Shown here: piece after piece, positions 53,101-63,200 of the stretch | Numbering within the stretch: position 1 is the stretch's first letter | How the letters are laid out: the number at the start of each line of letters is the position of its first letter | Program-made: the position numbers and the translations under genes | Notes under the pieces: model-generated | The model's database searches: none | Seen by the model: only the letters and a program-made list of their open reading frames with translations | What the model was told of the DNA's origin: nothing | NCBI GenBank assembly: GCA_026391835.1 | Contig: JAPLDF010000009.1 | Coordinates: 60,649 to 124,648 of the forward strand | Length of the DNA stretch: 64,000 nt | Reading direction: 5' to 3' | Origin: Bacteroidota bacterium | GTDB taxonomy: Bacteria > Bacteroidota > Bacteroidia > Bacteroidales > FEN-979

Positions 53101-53729
53101 AGGATATTGCCGGTCTTTCTGCCGGAACCTATTCAGTTACCGTTACCGATGCTTCGGGTTGTTACATTACCGGGAACTGGACGGTTACTGTAGCCTCTTC
53201 CGTTTGTCCGACCTTGCCGGTTTCGGGAGATGTTACCACGACGGTATGTTACAATGCAACCCAGACAATATTTGTAGCCGGAGATCCGAATACCTTTACA
53301 GTACAGGATGGCGGCAGTGCGACGTTCATTGCAGGCCAGAACATCTTCTTCTATCCCGGTACCCGGGTATTCGCGGGCGGATACATGCTCGGCACTATTT
53401 CAACTTCCTATTGCGGCACAAAAGCGCCGATGCTCCCAACCGTCGCCGCCGGTGCTGAAGAGCCATCATTCACACCCGGCTTTACCAGCCTCACCATCTA
53501 TCCGAACCCGACCAGCGGCAATTTCACACTCGTACAAAAGGGTGAACATGCATATGGAGCCGTAAAGGTGGAAGTATACTCCATGAAGGGCGAGAAAATC
53601 ATGACCGAGCAGATGATCGGCGAGAAGAGCCATGAGTTCCAATTCTCCGGGATGCCTGCCGGGATCTACTTTGTAAAGGTCGTAGCCGACAACTATGTTG
53701 AAACGATTAAACTGATTAAGTCGAGGTAA
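50160..53729 (+). CDS. T9SS-exported beta-helix/SprB-repeat surface protein
   Basis: 1189 residues. Signal peptide MKKVYLFTLMMLVLMFF, cut after VAQ. Residues about 30-850 are a long right-handed parallel beta helix (NosD/pectate-lyase-like turns: SGNTAETASAVLNASGTV, GNTISGLSLTNAGSLG), ending in a DFGADEF segment that marks the end of such helices. Two SprB repeats follow (about 862-1010; GVAPYNYAWSTGAVTPG and GTPALTYYWSNLATTED, each with LSAGTYSVTVTDA), the module seen in gliding adhesins. A Cys-bounded module (about 1021-1076) precedes the type A sorting domain (about 1108-1189: TIYPNPTSGNFTLVQ, MPAGIYFVKV). Probably an adhesin or carbohydrate-interacting surface protein. Confidence 0.92.
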   Translation: MKKVYLFTLMMLVLMFFSATVGVAQVSLTASGGTLTGSYSTLKGAFDAINAGTHTGTIAITISGNTAETASAVLNASGTVLSSYTAVSIEPSGTAAINGNIFGYLIDLNGADNVTFNGLNTPGNSLVISNTGTASASTIRLYNDATNNLITRCSVLGSTIISGVINFGTGISTGNDNNTVSFCNIGPASTDLPICGIYSFGTSVSVDNSNNTVTDNNIYDYYNASGSTAGMNINNNNSAWTITNNRLYQTANRVFTSAGTHYGIFINSGSGYSITGNTIGYANASGSGTTNLIGLSSGSLTGTFPSAYATGGVAIATRYAAIYCTFLAGGTVSSIQGNTVAGFAIYTSFSSSSTFGIFGGIAVASGNANIGTVTGNTIGTPAASIYTSSTSSGGAICGIYVNSANTVNVQGNTLQNLDAMGTLATATGAMNCINIEGTGGTINVSGNTIGGSANPSLRMGNLTLATGQLSNVGTIFGTASGSGAFQGIRVTNSGTVTIGSSGSGNIIRNASQNSTNVLAVFRGVLVSGGTTNVSYNTIQNLTGNTAGVSYGSGGLAGVGILMASGALSPVVSNNTISGLSLTNAGSLGYTLAGIVYHNPATAVTVSKNIIFGLSNASASTSVTLPGTATGIFISNGAGVPNMIDNNMISLGNGQTTNTTFIGIWAQNVTSGTATTLKIYHNSVNIEGTVGIGLQPSMCFQRGDLINAGTVLYTIDAKNNLFNNTRSGGTGKHYAMTNGYGIAASSATGWGANASNYNVLNGNGATIGYWSGDQSFSGWQTASACDGNSRSAIPVTFVNSAGGDLHINMGFSPTQLESGCVAIAGITTDIDGDARPGPVPSRFGGGTAPDFGADEFDGVPTNLPLLILSGTPNDITCSGMANGTISTVVSGGVAPYNYAWSTGAVTPGLFGLAAGTYTVTVTDAITSAITGSWTINEPAAMLLSTSVTAASCPASADGSVDISVTGGTPALTYYWSNLATTEDIAGLSAGTYSVTVTDASGCYITGNWTVTVASSVCPTLPVSGDVTTTVCYNATQTIFVAGDPNTFTVQDGGSATFIAGQNIFFYPGTRVFAGGYMLGTISTSYCGTKAPMLPTVAAGAEEPSFTPGFTSLTIYPNPTSGNFTLVQKGEHAYGAVKVEVYSMKGEKIMTEQMIGEKSHEFQFSGMPAGIYFVKVVADNYVETIKLIKSR

Positions 53730-53864
53730 CCCCCTCCCTAACCCTCCACCAGGGGGGAGGGAACTTAGTGCAGCCTTTAATGGAGGTTGATAGCACACAA
53801 ACATTCAACAGCACCCTAACCAAACGCCCTCCCCCCCCCGGGGGAGGGTCAGGGGAGGGGGCCT
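53730..53864. repeat. GC-rich palindromic 3' flank (CCCTCCC / GGGAGGG), copy 1
   Basis: Starting at the stop codon of the 1189-residue gene, runs of CCCTCCC and GGGAGGG alternate in inverted order (53733-53763, 53828-53862) around a non-palindromic middle. The whole arrangement, including words such as GTGCAGCC and CCAAACGCCCTCCC, recurs after the 3156-residue gene at 63718-63870. Likely a structured 3' end; could be an extragenic palindrome family. Confidence 0.75.
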
Positions 53865-53865
53865 G

Positions 53866-53905
53866 AAAAACCGGAATCCTGATTGTAAGGATTCCGGTTT
53901 TTTTT
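53866..53905. terminator. Rho-independent terminator
   Basis: A perfect 15-bp stem (arms 53866-53880 and 53888-53902, core ACCGGAATCCT) with a 7-nt loop and a U run of the plus transcript. Poly-A on the other side makes it potentially bidirectional. It ends the 1189-residue gene transcript. Confidence 0.9.
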
Positions 53906-53909
53906 ATCT

Positions 53910-54021
53910 CCCGTCCGCCCGTCCGCCCGTCCGCCCGTCCGCCCGTCCGCCCGTCCGCCCGTCCGCCCGTCCGCCCGTCCGCCCGTCCGCCCGTCCGCCT
54001 GTCCGCCTGTCCGCCCGTCCG
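53910..54021. repeat. Octamer array (CCCGTCCG)14
   Basis: Fourteen consecutive 8-bp units of CCCGTCCG, two of the last three with C to T (CCTGTCCG). Fully open in frame on the minus strand, but it is a simple repeat and not a gene. Lies right after the terminator. Confidence 0.95.
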
Positions 54022-54054
54022 CCTGTATACCCAAATGTTAAAATTTCATAAAAA

Positions 54055-54086
54055 GTTGATTTACGGCCCGTTATTCTGTATATTTG
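54055..54086 (+). promoter_or_regulatory. Promoter GTTG-N20-TATATTTG for the 3156-residue T9SS gene
   Basis: GTTG at 54055-54058 and TATATTTG at 54079-54086, exactly 20 bp apart. It leaves a leader of about 155 nt before the ATG at 54250; I see no riboswitch or other structure in that leader. Confidence 0.65.
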
Positions 54087-54249
54087 TTATACTATGTTTA
54101 GGGTGAACTGCAGTAAAACTTTCCTTTTACATACGTCTGTTACACATTAACATTTACCATTCATTCCTTCCCGCCCTTGTTGTTTTGTTAATTACTCCGA
54201 CATATAACGTCCCAGTTTAGTAGTTGATAAACCTTCAAAGACAAAACCC

Positions 54250-57200
54250 ATGAAAAATCTAATACTTTTTATGATGACCCTGGTTTCTGCGGGTACATCT
54301 TTCGGGCAATTATCCGGAACCTATTTCATTCCCTATGATTATGTCAGTATTGCTGCGGCAGTCACAGCACTGAACAGCTCGGGTGTGGGAACCGGAGGTG
54401 TTGTTTTTAATGTTGCCGCAGGCCATACCGAATCTGTCACCGCTCCGATCCTGGTCACTGCGACCGGCACATCCACCAATCCGATCATCTTTCAAAAAAG
54501 CGGAACCGGCGCCAACCCCCTGGTCACCAGGACTGATGCAGGATCCAATGCAACGAGTACGCTTGGCGGCCAGGGCGATGCTGTTATCATCATCCAGGGC
54601 TCTGACTATACAACCTTTAATGGCATTGATGTAACTGCATCCAACCAGGGGATTGAGTATGGATACTATCTCAGAAAAGCAAGTGCAACCGACGGCTGTA
54701 AAAACGTTGCCATCAAAAACGCGGCCATTACGATGACAAAAGGCACAAGTGCATATGTTGCCGGGATCTATTCTTCAAACAATGATGCAGGTTCATCTGT
54801 ATCTTCTGCAACGGGTATCACCATCACATCCACTGGTGGAAGGCATGAAAATGTGACCCTCACCGGTAACAACATCCAGAATGTTTTCGCAGGTATCATT
54901 TTAAGAGGTTACAATCATGCAGCTTCTCCGTACGATTTCCAGGATCAGAATTTCGTTGTCGGATCTGCAGGTGCCGGAAACACCATTCAGAATTTTGCGG
55001 GAAATTCAGCTTCGGCTTCATATGGTGTATACCTCATCTATCACACCAGCCCTATGGTGAGCTATAATACGATCAACAATGCAAGCGGAGGTGGTAACGC
55101 AACGGGCACATTGTATGGAATCTTTATGTCAAACAGCAACGCCGGCGGAATGATGGTTTTCAACAATAACTCCATCACGCTTGGCCAGGGAAGTACTTCA
55201 CTGGCAAATCAAATTTATGTTGCACCCGGTGGAACTTCGGTGACAATAAACGACAATACCTTCAGCTATGGCACATTTGCCTCAACGACAACGTCATACC
55301 TGATTTATTGTTCAAATGCCACGCCCAACCTGACACTGCAAAACAACGTTACAAGCGGCGCTATCAGCAAGACCGGCACCGGTTCCTTGTATGGTTTCTT
55401 TGACCTTGGCTCACCGTCGGGCGGGACGGCCTCGATTTCCAACAATAATTTTTCCAATATAACGCTAACCGGTGCATCACCATTCTATGGCATAGAGATA
55501 CTTACTACAATAACCCAGGTTGTTTCGGTGACAAATAACACCATTTCCAATATTACAGGCGGAACCTCCACAATTTATGGAATTTACCAGGGATACGGAA
55601 GCACAGGAAGTACCTCCAGCGGAAATACCATTTCAAACATCAGTGGCGCAGCTTCCGGAACGGGAGTAATTTATGGCATGTATCTCGGCACAGGCACCCC
55701 GCTTTCTTTGGCAGTTTATAACAATGTTGTTTCCGGGTTAAGTACGGCGGGAACAGGTGCCATTTATGGGATATATAACGTTAACGGGGTTCTTAATGCT
55801 ATTTACCGGAACAAAGTATATAATTTATCCTCGGGCAGTGCCTCCGGCCTTGTCTATGGTATTTACATGGCGGGCGGTACAACCGCCAATTTATCCAATA
55901 ATTTTATCTCTGACCTGAAAGCGCCGTCGGCAACCGGCGCAAATGCCGTGAATGGTGTTTACATAAGCGGGGGTACGACGGTCAACCTGTTTTACAATAC
56001 AATTTACCTGAATGCCTCCGGGGGCAGTACTTTCGGTTCCTCGGGCATCTACAAAAACCAGGCGACCGCCAGCGAATTCAGGAATAACGTTGTTGTCAAC
56101 GTATCAACGCCAGGATCGGCCAGTGGAACCACCGCCGCCTTAAGATGGTCAAACTCATACAATGCAGCCTATTATACTGCCACTTCCGACAACAACTGTT
56201 TTTACGCGGGAACACCCGGGATCAACAGGGTAATATTCTTTGATCAAACGAATTCGGTATATGATCAGACCATTGCCCAGTATAAAACAAGGGTTGCTTC
56301 AAGAGATGCGTTATCTTTCAGCGAGAATCCGCCGTTTGCAAATGCATTATCCACTCCTTATGACCTGCATATGGGAACGGCAACTGCAACACAATGCGAA
56401 AGCGGAGGCTCGGCAATTACCGGCTATGACAACGACTATGATAATGATATCCGCCAGGGAAGCACCGGATATTCCGGGTCAGGAACAGCCCCCGACATTG
56501 GTGCTGACGAATTTAACGGAATCTATCTTGATATGTATCCACCTGTCATCTCTTGCACTCCCCTTGCCAATACAACCTCCACCTCCGGCCGGGTATTGAC
56601 AGCAACGATTATCGACATCAGCGGTGTGCCGGTAACAGGGCCGGGCATGCCGGTACTTTACTGGAAGATCAACGCCGGCAGCTATATAGCGGCATCAACA
56701 ACTTACATTGGCGGCAACCAGTACCAGTTTTCATTCGGAAGCGGGGTCGCGCCGGGAGATGTGGTATGGTACTACATTGTGGCGCGCGACATGTATGCTT
56801 CTCCAAACGTGGGTGCTTTCCCGTCGGCCGGGGCGGGTGGTTTTTCATATGATCCCCCCGCAGCATCCACCCCGCCGGTGAGCCCGACCAGTTATACCAT
56901 TCTGACTCCCCTCCACGGCGATTACCTGGTCGGTGGCGGCATTAAGACCCCTGATTACCCTACCATCACCGCCGCTGTGGCCGACCTCAACCTGCGTGGT
57001 GTTTCGGCCCCCGTGAGGTTCCTGCTGCAGGATGCCGGTTATTCGACCGCCGAAACCTTCCCGATTATCATCGATGTCACGAACGACAGCCTTCCGACGA
57101 CATTGAAACCCGTTACGATCAAGCCTGCAGCCGGTATAACCACCGCCATCACCGGGGTTTCGCCAAATTCATATATATTCAGTATCCGCAGCAGTTATAT

Positions 57201-60200
57201 TACGATCGATGGGTCAAACACCACCGGGGGAACTACCAGGGACCTGACTATTACGAATTCTTCGGCAACCGGTCCGAGGGTGATCGGGATCAGTTCAACC
57301 GGGACTGCACCCGTGACCGGGTCAGGCATCAGGAATTGCGTGGTCATCAACGGATCATCGGCGAGTTCGGCCATCATAACCTCGGCGGTTGACGGAAGCG
57401 CCGGGTACTTCAACAACATCACGATCCGGAACAACAGCGTGCAAAAGGCATATATCGGCATATACAACATCGCTGCTGCCACGCCCGGCAACGGAAGCGG
57501 GCTGCTGGTTGAAGCCAATGACCTCAATACCGCAGGTGCAGGCGCCATCAGGCTCGCCGGCATCTACCTGCAGGGCGTGGATGGCGCAAATGTGACCGGC
57601 AACAATGTCGGGAATATCGCCAACACATCGGATGGTTCTGGTATTTCCGGTATCTGGCTGGCCTCGGGAACAGTGAACAGCACGGTATCAGGCAATACCA
57701 TCTCCACGATCAGCGGCACTGCCTCCGCCCCGCGCGGAATCGCCGTGTCTCCCGGCGTGGCGAATGCCGGCATCATGGTTTCGGGGAATACCGTCAATAC
57801 CCTGACCTCCCCCAGTACCGGTACATCCTATGGCATTTATGTATATGGTTCGGTATCGGCGGTTGCGGTGCAAAAAAACAGGATATACAACATCAAAAAC
57901 ACCAATACGACCGAATGTGGTGCCGACGGGATCGGGCTGGCCTCGACCATGAGTGCCGCCGCCATAACGGTAAAAAACAATTTTATATGTGACATCGCCG
58001 GGTATGGATACAATTCCCTTTCAATCGGAAACGGTTACGGGATAGAAGTCAGCAGCGGCGGGGGGTACAGCATCTGGTTTAACAGCGTCAGCCTCTCCAC
58101 CAACCAGACTGCCGCCGCCGGGATCCCGGCGTGCCTGCTCATCGGTTCGGGGGTGGCCGCCGGCGGACTGGATATCCGGAACAACATTTTCTCGGTCAGT
58201 GCCACGGTCGGCACCAACCGCTATGCCGTGCTTTGCAATGCCCCGGCTACCGTTTTCGCCAGCATCGATTACAACGATTACCATACCTCCGGATCAAACC
58301 TCTGTTACCTGGGCATAAGTATCCCGAACCTGGCTGCATGGCAGGCTGCTACCGGCAGGGATGCTAACAGTGTTTCAGGCGATCCGAGGTTCGTGTCGGC
58401 GGGCAACCTCCACATCCAGCCCTGTGTTCCTTCACCGGTGCGGAATTCCGGCGTTGCAATTGCATCAGTCACCGATGACATCGACGGTAACGTGCGTGGC
58501 GTCATACCCGATATCGGCGCGGCCGAAGACGGCTATGTTTCTTTGTCACTGAGCGGAACTCTTGTCAATATCACATGCCATGGCCTGGCGAACGGGAGCA
58601 TCAGCATCCTGGCGAATGATGGCTGTGCACCCTATGGATATTCCTGGAGCAATGGCGCAACAGCCGCCATGATCAGCGGGCTTTCTGCCGGAACCTATAC
58701 CGTTGTCGTAACCGATGCGGTGATGTTTACCGCCACAGGAAGCTGGACGGTTGTCGAACCCCCTGCGCTGAGTGCTGCATTGAACAGTTCGAACATTTAT
58801 TGCACGGGAAGCAGCAGCGGTGCCGTATCCGTTTATGCATCGGGCGGTACGCCGGCTTATAGCTATTCCTGGAGCAACGGCGCAACCACGCAGCAAATCG
58901 GCGCGTTGCCGGCCGGCACCTACACGGTGACGGTTTTGGATTCAAAGGGTTGTTCCGTCATAAAGTCGGCTTCAGTTGTTGATCTGGGTTATACCTGTTC
59001 CACTTCGAGTGTTGTTTTTGACGGTTTTAATTATACAGCAAACGCAAATACGGGATTGTTGGCACAAGGCGATTCATTGATCGTTGCCAATTTAGGTTCG
59101 GATAGCATGAGTTTACAAATGAACATGGGTTCAAATAAAAATTTTGATACATGGTACAATTTTTATCATCAACCTGGAGCAAAGATTACATGGATGCAAT
59201 CGGGTAATTTAAATAGTGTTCCTAATCAATTGATATCCAGTAGTGTTATTGCACAGGTTAACGATACTATGCAAACCCTTACGTGTAATTACAATCTTGC
59301 TAATCAATTAAATGTCACCGTAATAAATCAAGGAACTATAGTTAACCAGTTTGTCATAAATAATGGAACTCCGATCGCATACCAGGTTGGAACTGGTGGA
59401 GGAGGAGGTGGTGGTGGGGGTGGAGGAGGAGGTGGGGGTTGGGAGTCTCTTTTTAATCACCATGATCATACGGTAACGTTGAATTTTGAAAAACGAAAAC
59501 GTCACATAGAATTTCCCCCATATGAAATTTATTATTGGTATTGTACTACCTGGGGATATGAAGGAGAATTTTATCAGCCCCAGTACATGCCTCCTTTTGA
59601 TGTTTCTTGGTATAGGGAAGACAGAGTATTTTCTGATCAAACCATTAATGGAAATATAAACAGTATTCCGTTCGATATGATGAGGATTGACGCCAGATAT
59701 CAAGACCCTGGTGGAATAATAAATATTGATTATGTAAATTTCAGAGTAAGTGATATGCCCAAGGTTGTCATCAAGCGGTCAATAGGAACTTCCACCAGTG
59801 GGAGCACTGCGATTTGTTCTGGTGGTTCTGTAGGTCTTACCGGTACTACTGCCTCAAATGCAAACCTTCAATGGCAGCAAAATGGAATTGACATCCCCGG
59901 CGCCACGTCAACTCTGTACAGCGCGGTGTCAGATGGCAATTACAGAATGAGGGTAACGGTTGGTAATACTCCATATCTATCTACTCCGATTCCTGTTTCA
60001 GTATTTTCGCTAAATAATTCTGCATCAACAGTACCGGTCAGTTGTATGGGTGCGAACAATGGAAGCATTGATATCACGCATACCGGCGGACTGCCACCCT
60101 ATCTATACCATTGGAGCAACCTGGCAACGACGCAGGATCTCAGCGGCCTGGCGGCCGGCACATATAGTGTAACGGTTACGGATGCCAATTCCTGTGTCAG

Positions 60201-63200
60201 CACCGGCAGCTGGATGGTGAGCGAACCCCCTGCGCTGAGTGCTGCATTGAACAGTTCGAACATTTATTGTAATGGAAGCAGCAGCGGCGCCGTAACCGTT
60301 TATGCATCGGGAGGTACGCCGGCGTACGGCTATTCCTGGAGCAACGGCGCAACCACCCGGCAGATCGGCGCGTTACCGGCCGGCACCTATAAGGTGACGG
60401 TTTCGGATTCGAAGGGTTGTTCCGTTATGAAGTCGGCTTCGGTTGTTGATCTGGGTTATACCTGTTCCACTTCGAGTGTTGTTTTTGATGGTTTTAATTA
60501 TTCAGCAAACGCAAATACAGGAATGTTGGCACAAGGCGATTCATTGATTGTTTCAAACTTGGGTCCGGACAGTTTTGGTGTGGTAATGGACCTTGGCTCA
60601 AATCGGTTGTTCGACACCTGGTACCATTGTGCCAGTTCTCCCGGCTCACAGATATTTTTGCAGGAATGGGGTACTCTCAACAGCTTTCCAGGCCAATTAA
60701 TAAGCACCGGGAAAATTGAACAGGTTAACGATTCTCTGTATACATATACTTTCAGCACCGTTCTTGCCGATCAGCTAAAAGCCGAATTTTACCATGATGA
60801 TGTGCTTGTTTATACGGAGAATATTGGAAATGGGACGCCGATTCCTTTTTTAGCTGAAACAACTGGGGGTGGTATATACCCTCCATGGTGGGATTTGCAT
60901 GGCGGCGGCTTTCACCCTGATTGTCAAGTAGACCCATTTTATGCGATTACGGTTCGTCCAGATGTAGAAGTAACAACACCTATTGGATCAATCTATTGTA
61001 ACAGGATAGGAACGACACCCTTGTTTTTAAAATCAATTCAGGATTCATCCATTCGTCGTGAAATAGTGCCTTCATACATAGTTAACAGTATAGAAATAAA
61101 AGCCTTAAATGCCCCAAATCTTGTGATGAATCGCTCAATTGGTACTTCCTACAGTGAGTGTCCGACACTCTGCCAGGGTAGCTCTGTCGAGCTTTCTTCC
61201 ACCACTTCATCAAATGCCTCCCTGCACTGGCAAAAAGACGGATATGACATTCCCGGTGCAACATCAACGGCATATACTGCATCAACTGCGGGAGATTACC
61301 GGCAAAGGGTCTCAATTTCTGAGGATGAATACCATTCGTCACCGGTTCATGTCACGGTAGTTGCGTTGAATGCAACGGCAACCGTGGTTCCGGCCGGGTG
61401 CGGGGGAGCGGGAAGCATCGACCTCACGGTTTCAGGGGGACTACCACCCTATGGATACCTGTGGAGCAACCTTGCAACAACGCAGGATCTCAACGGCCTT
61501 GCTGCGGGAACTTATACCGTGACGATCACGGATGCCCACCCGTGCGTGAAAATTGCCAGCTGGACGGTTACCGGGACCTCCCTTAACGGCGCATTTACCG
61601 AAGATTTTGAACTTGCCGCCTTCCCGCCGGCCTGCTGGACCAAGACGGTCGGCCCCCCCGCCTGGATCAGGTCCTCCACGGTGAGCGGCTATGGCACCGG
61701 GTCGGGTTCGGCGTTTGCCGACTTCTTCAACATCGCTTCCACCGCGCCTTTCGACCTGGTGACCATGAATTTCGATGCCAGCGCCCTCTACGCACCGGTG
61801 TTGAAGTTTGATTATGCCTATGCCACCTATGAAACCGAGGTGGATGAACTGGACATATACTATTCCACCAATGCAGGGGCCACCTGGACCCTGATGCTGG
61901 CAATGCCCGGGGGCCCGACAGGCATTTTAAACACCGGCGGCGCGGTGTTTTTAGAGGAATTCGTACCAACGCCCGATCAGTGGGCTACCCGCACCATTCC
62001 CCTGCCCACCTACGCCAACATGATCAAGTTCACGGCGATCAGCGCCTATGGGAACAGCCTCTACCTGGACAATGTGCATGTGATCCCGCGAATCCCTCCA
62101 ACGGTCGTGACCAACCCCGCTACTTCAGTTACCCCGACAACCGCGCAACTGAACGGAACTGTCAATGCAAACGGGATACCCACCCAGGTGATATTTGAAT
62201 ACGGCCTTACCCCGGGTTTCGGGACTGTCATAATTGCAACACCTTCAACGGTGACAGGCAATACACCAACGACAGTAACTGCCAATATCACGGGGCTCAC
62301 ACCTGGTACTACCTACTATTACCGGTGTTCAGGCACTCCCAATGATGGTACGCCATACCCAATCCCCGTTGTTTACGGTGAACGACTTGAGGTAATTACT
62401 TCAGCCGGGCTCTTATGCCCAATTCAAATTTTCGGACCCGGATCGGTGTGCGTCGGAACAACCGGCAATGTCTACTATGTGTACGACGAGGGCGGCCATT
62501 GGAGCCTCCCATCCGGCGGACACATTACTTCGACGGCGCCGGGGAATTCCAGCATCACGGTTACGTGGGATGTTCCGGGTATTCACCAGGTCAGTTATGG
62601 TCATCTTTACGAAGGTTGCATGCTTTATGGTAACAGCTTCATAGAGGTAAAACCGAGGCCGGTTCCTTCCCTTACAGGTCCTGCGCCGGCATGCGCCAAC
62701 AGTTTGGATAAGCTGTATATGACAGATGAAGGTAAATCCGATTACTTTTGGGAAATTACCCCTCTCGGTCTTTCCACTTACACTGGTGGAACCTCTACGG
62801 ACAACACTGTGAATGTTACCTGGCGGGAATATACCGGGACCAAATACGTCAAGGTGATCTATACCGATACCAATGGCTGCAGGGCTTTGCAGCCAACCAT
62901 CCTGCCGGTTACCTTTATCAGCCAGTTACCGGGAGCTGCCGGAGCTATCACGGGACCGATTATAATTTTAAACAACGGTCAGATAACGGCGACGTACTCG
63001 GTACCCCCGATTGCAAATGCCACAGACTACATATGGAATCTTCCGCCGGGTTTAAACATTACAAACGGATATAGCACCAACAGCATCACGGTTAGTTGTT
63101 CCAACGCTTCATTTTCAGGTATGATAACCGTTTTTGCCGTCAATGATTGCGGGGCAGGCACACCGTCATTTCTGAATGTCTTGGTAGTTAATAATGTCTT

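Noticed and set aside
53849-54034. Protein-coding frame with repeated ADGRTGGR on the minus strand
   Set aside because: It is only the translation of the CCCGTCCG array; it has no start context or homology.
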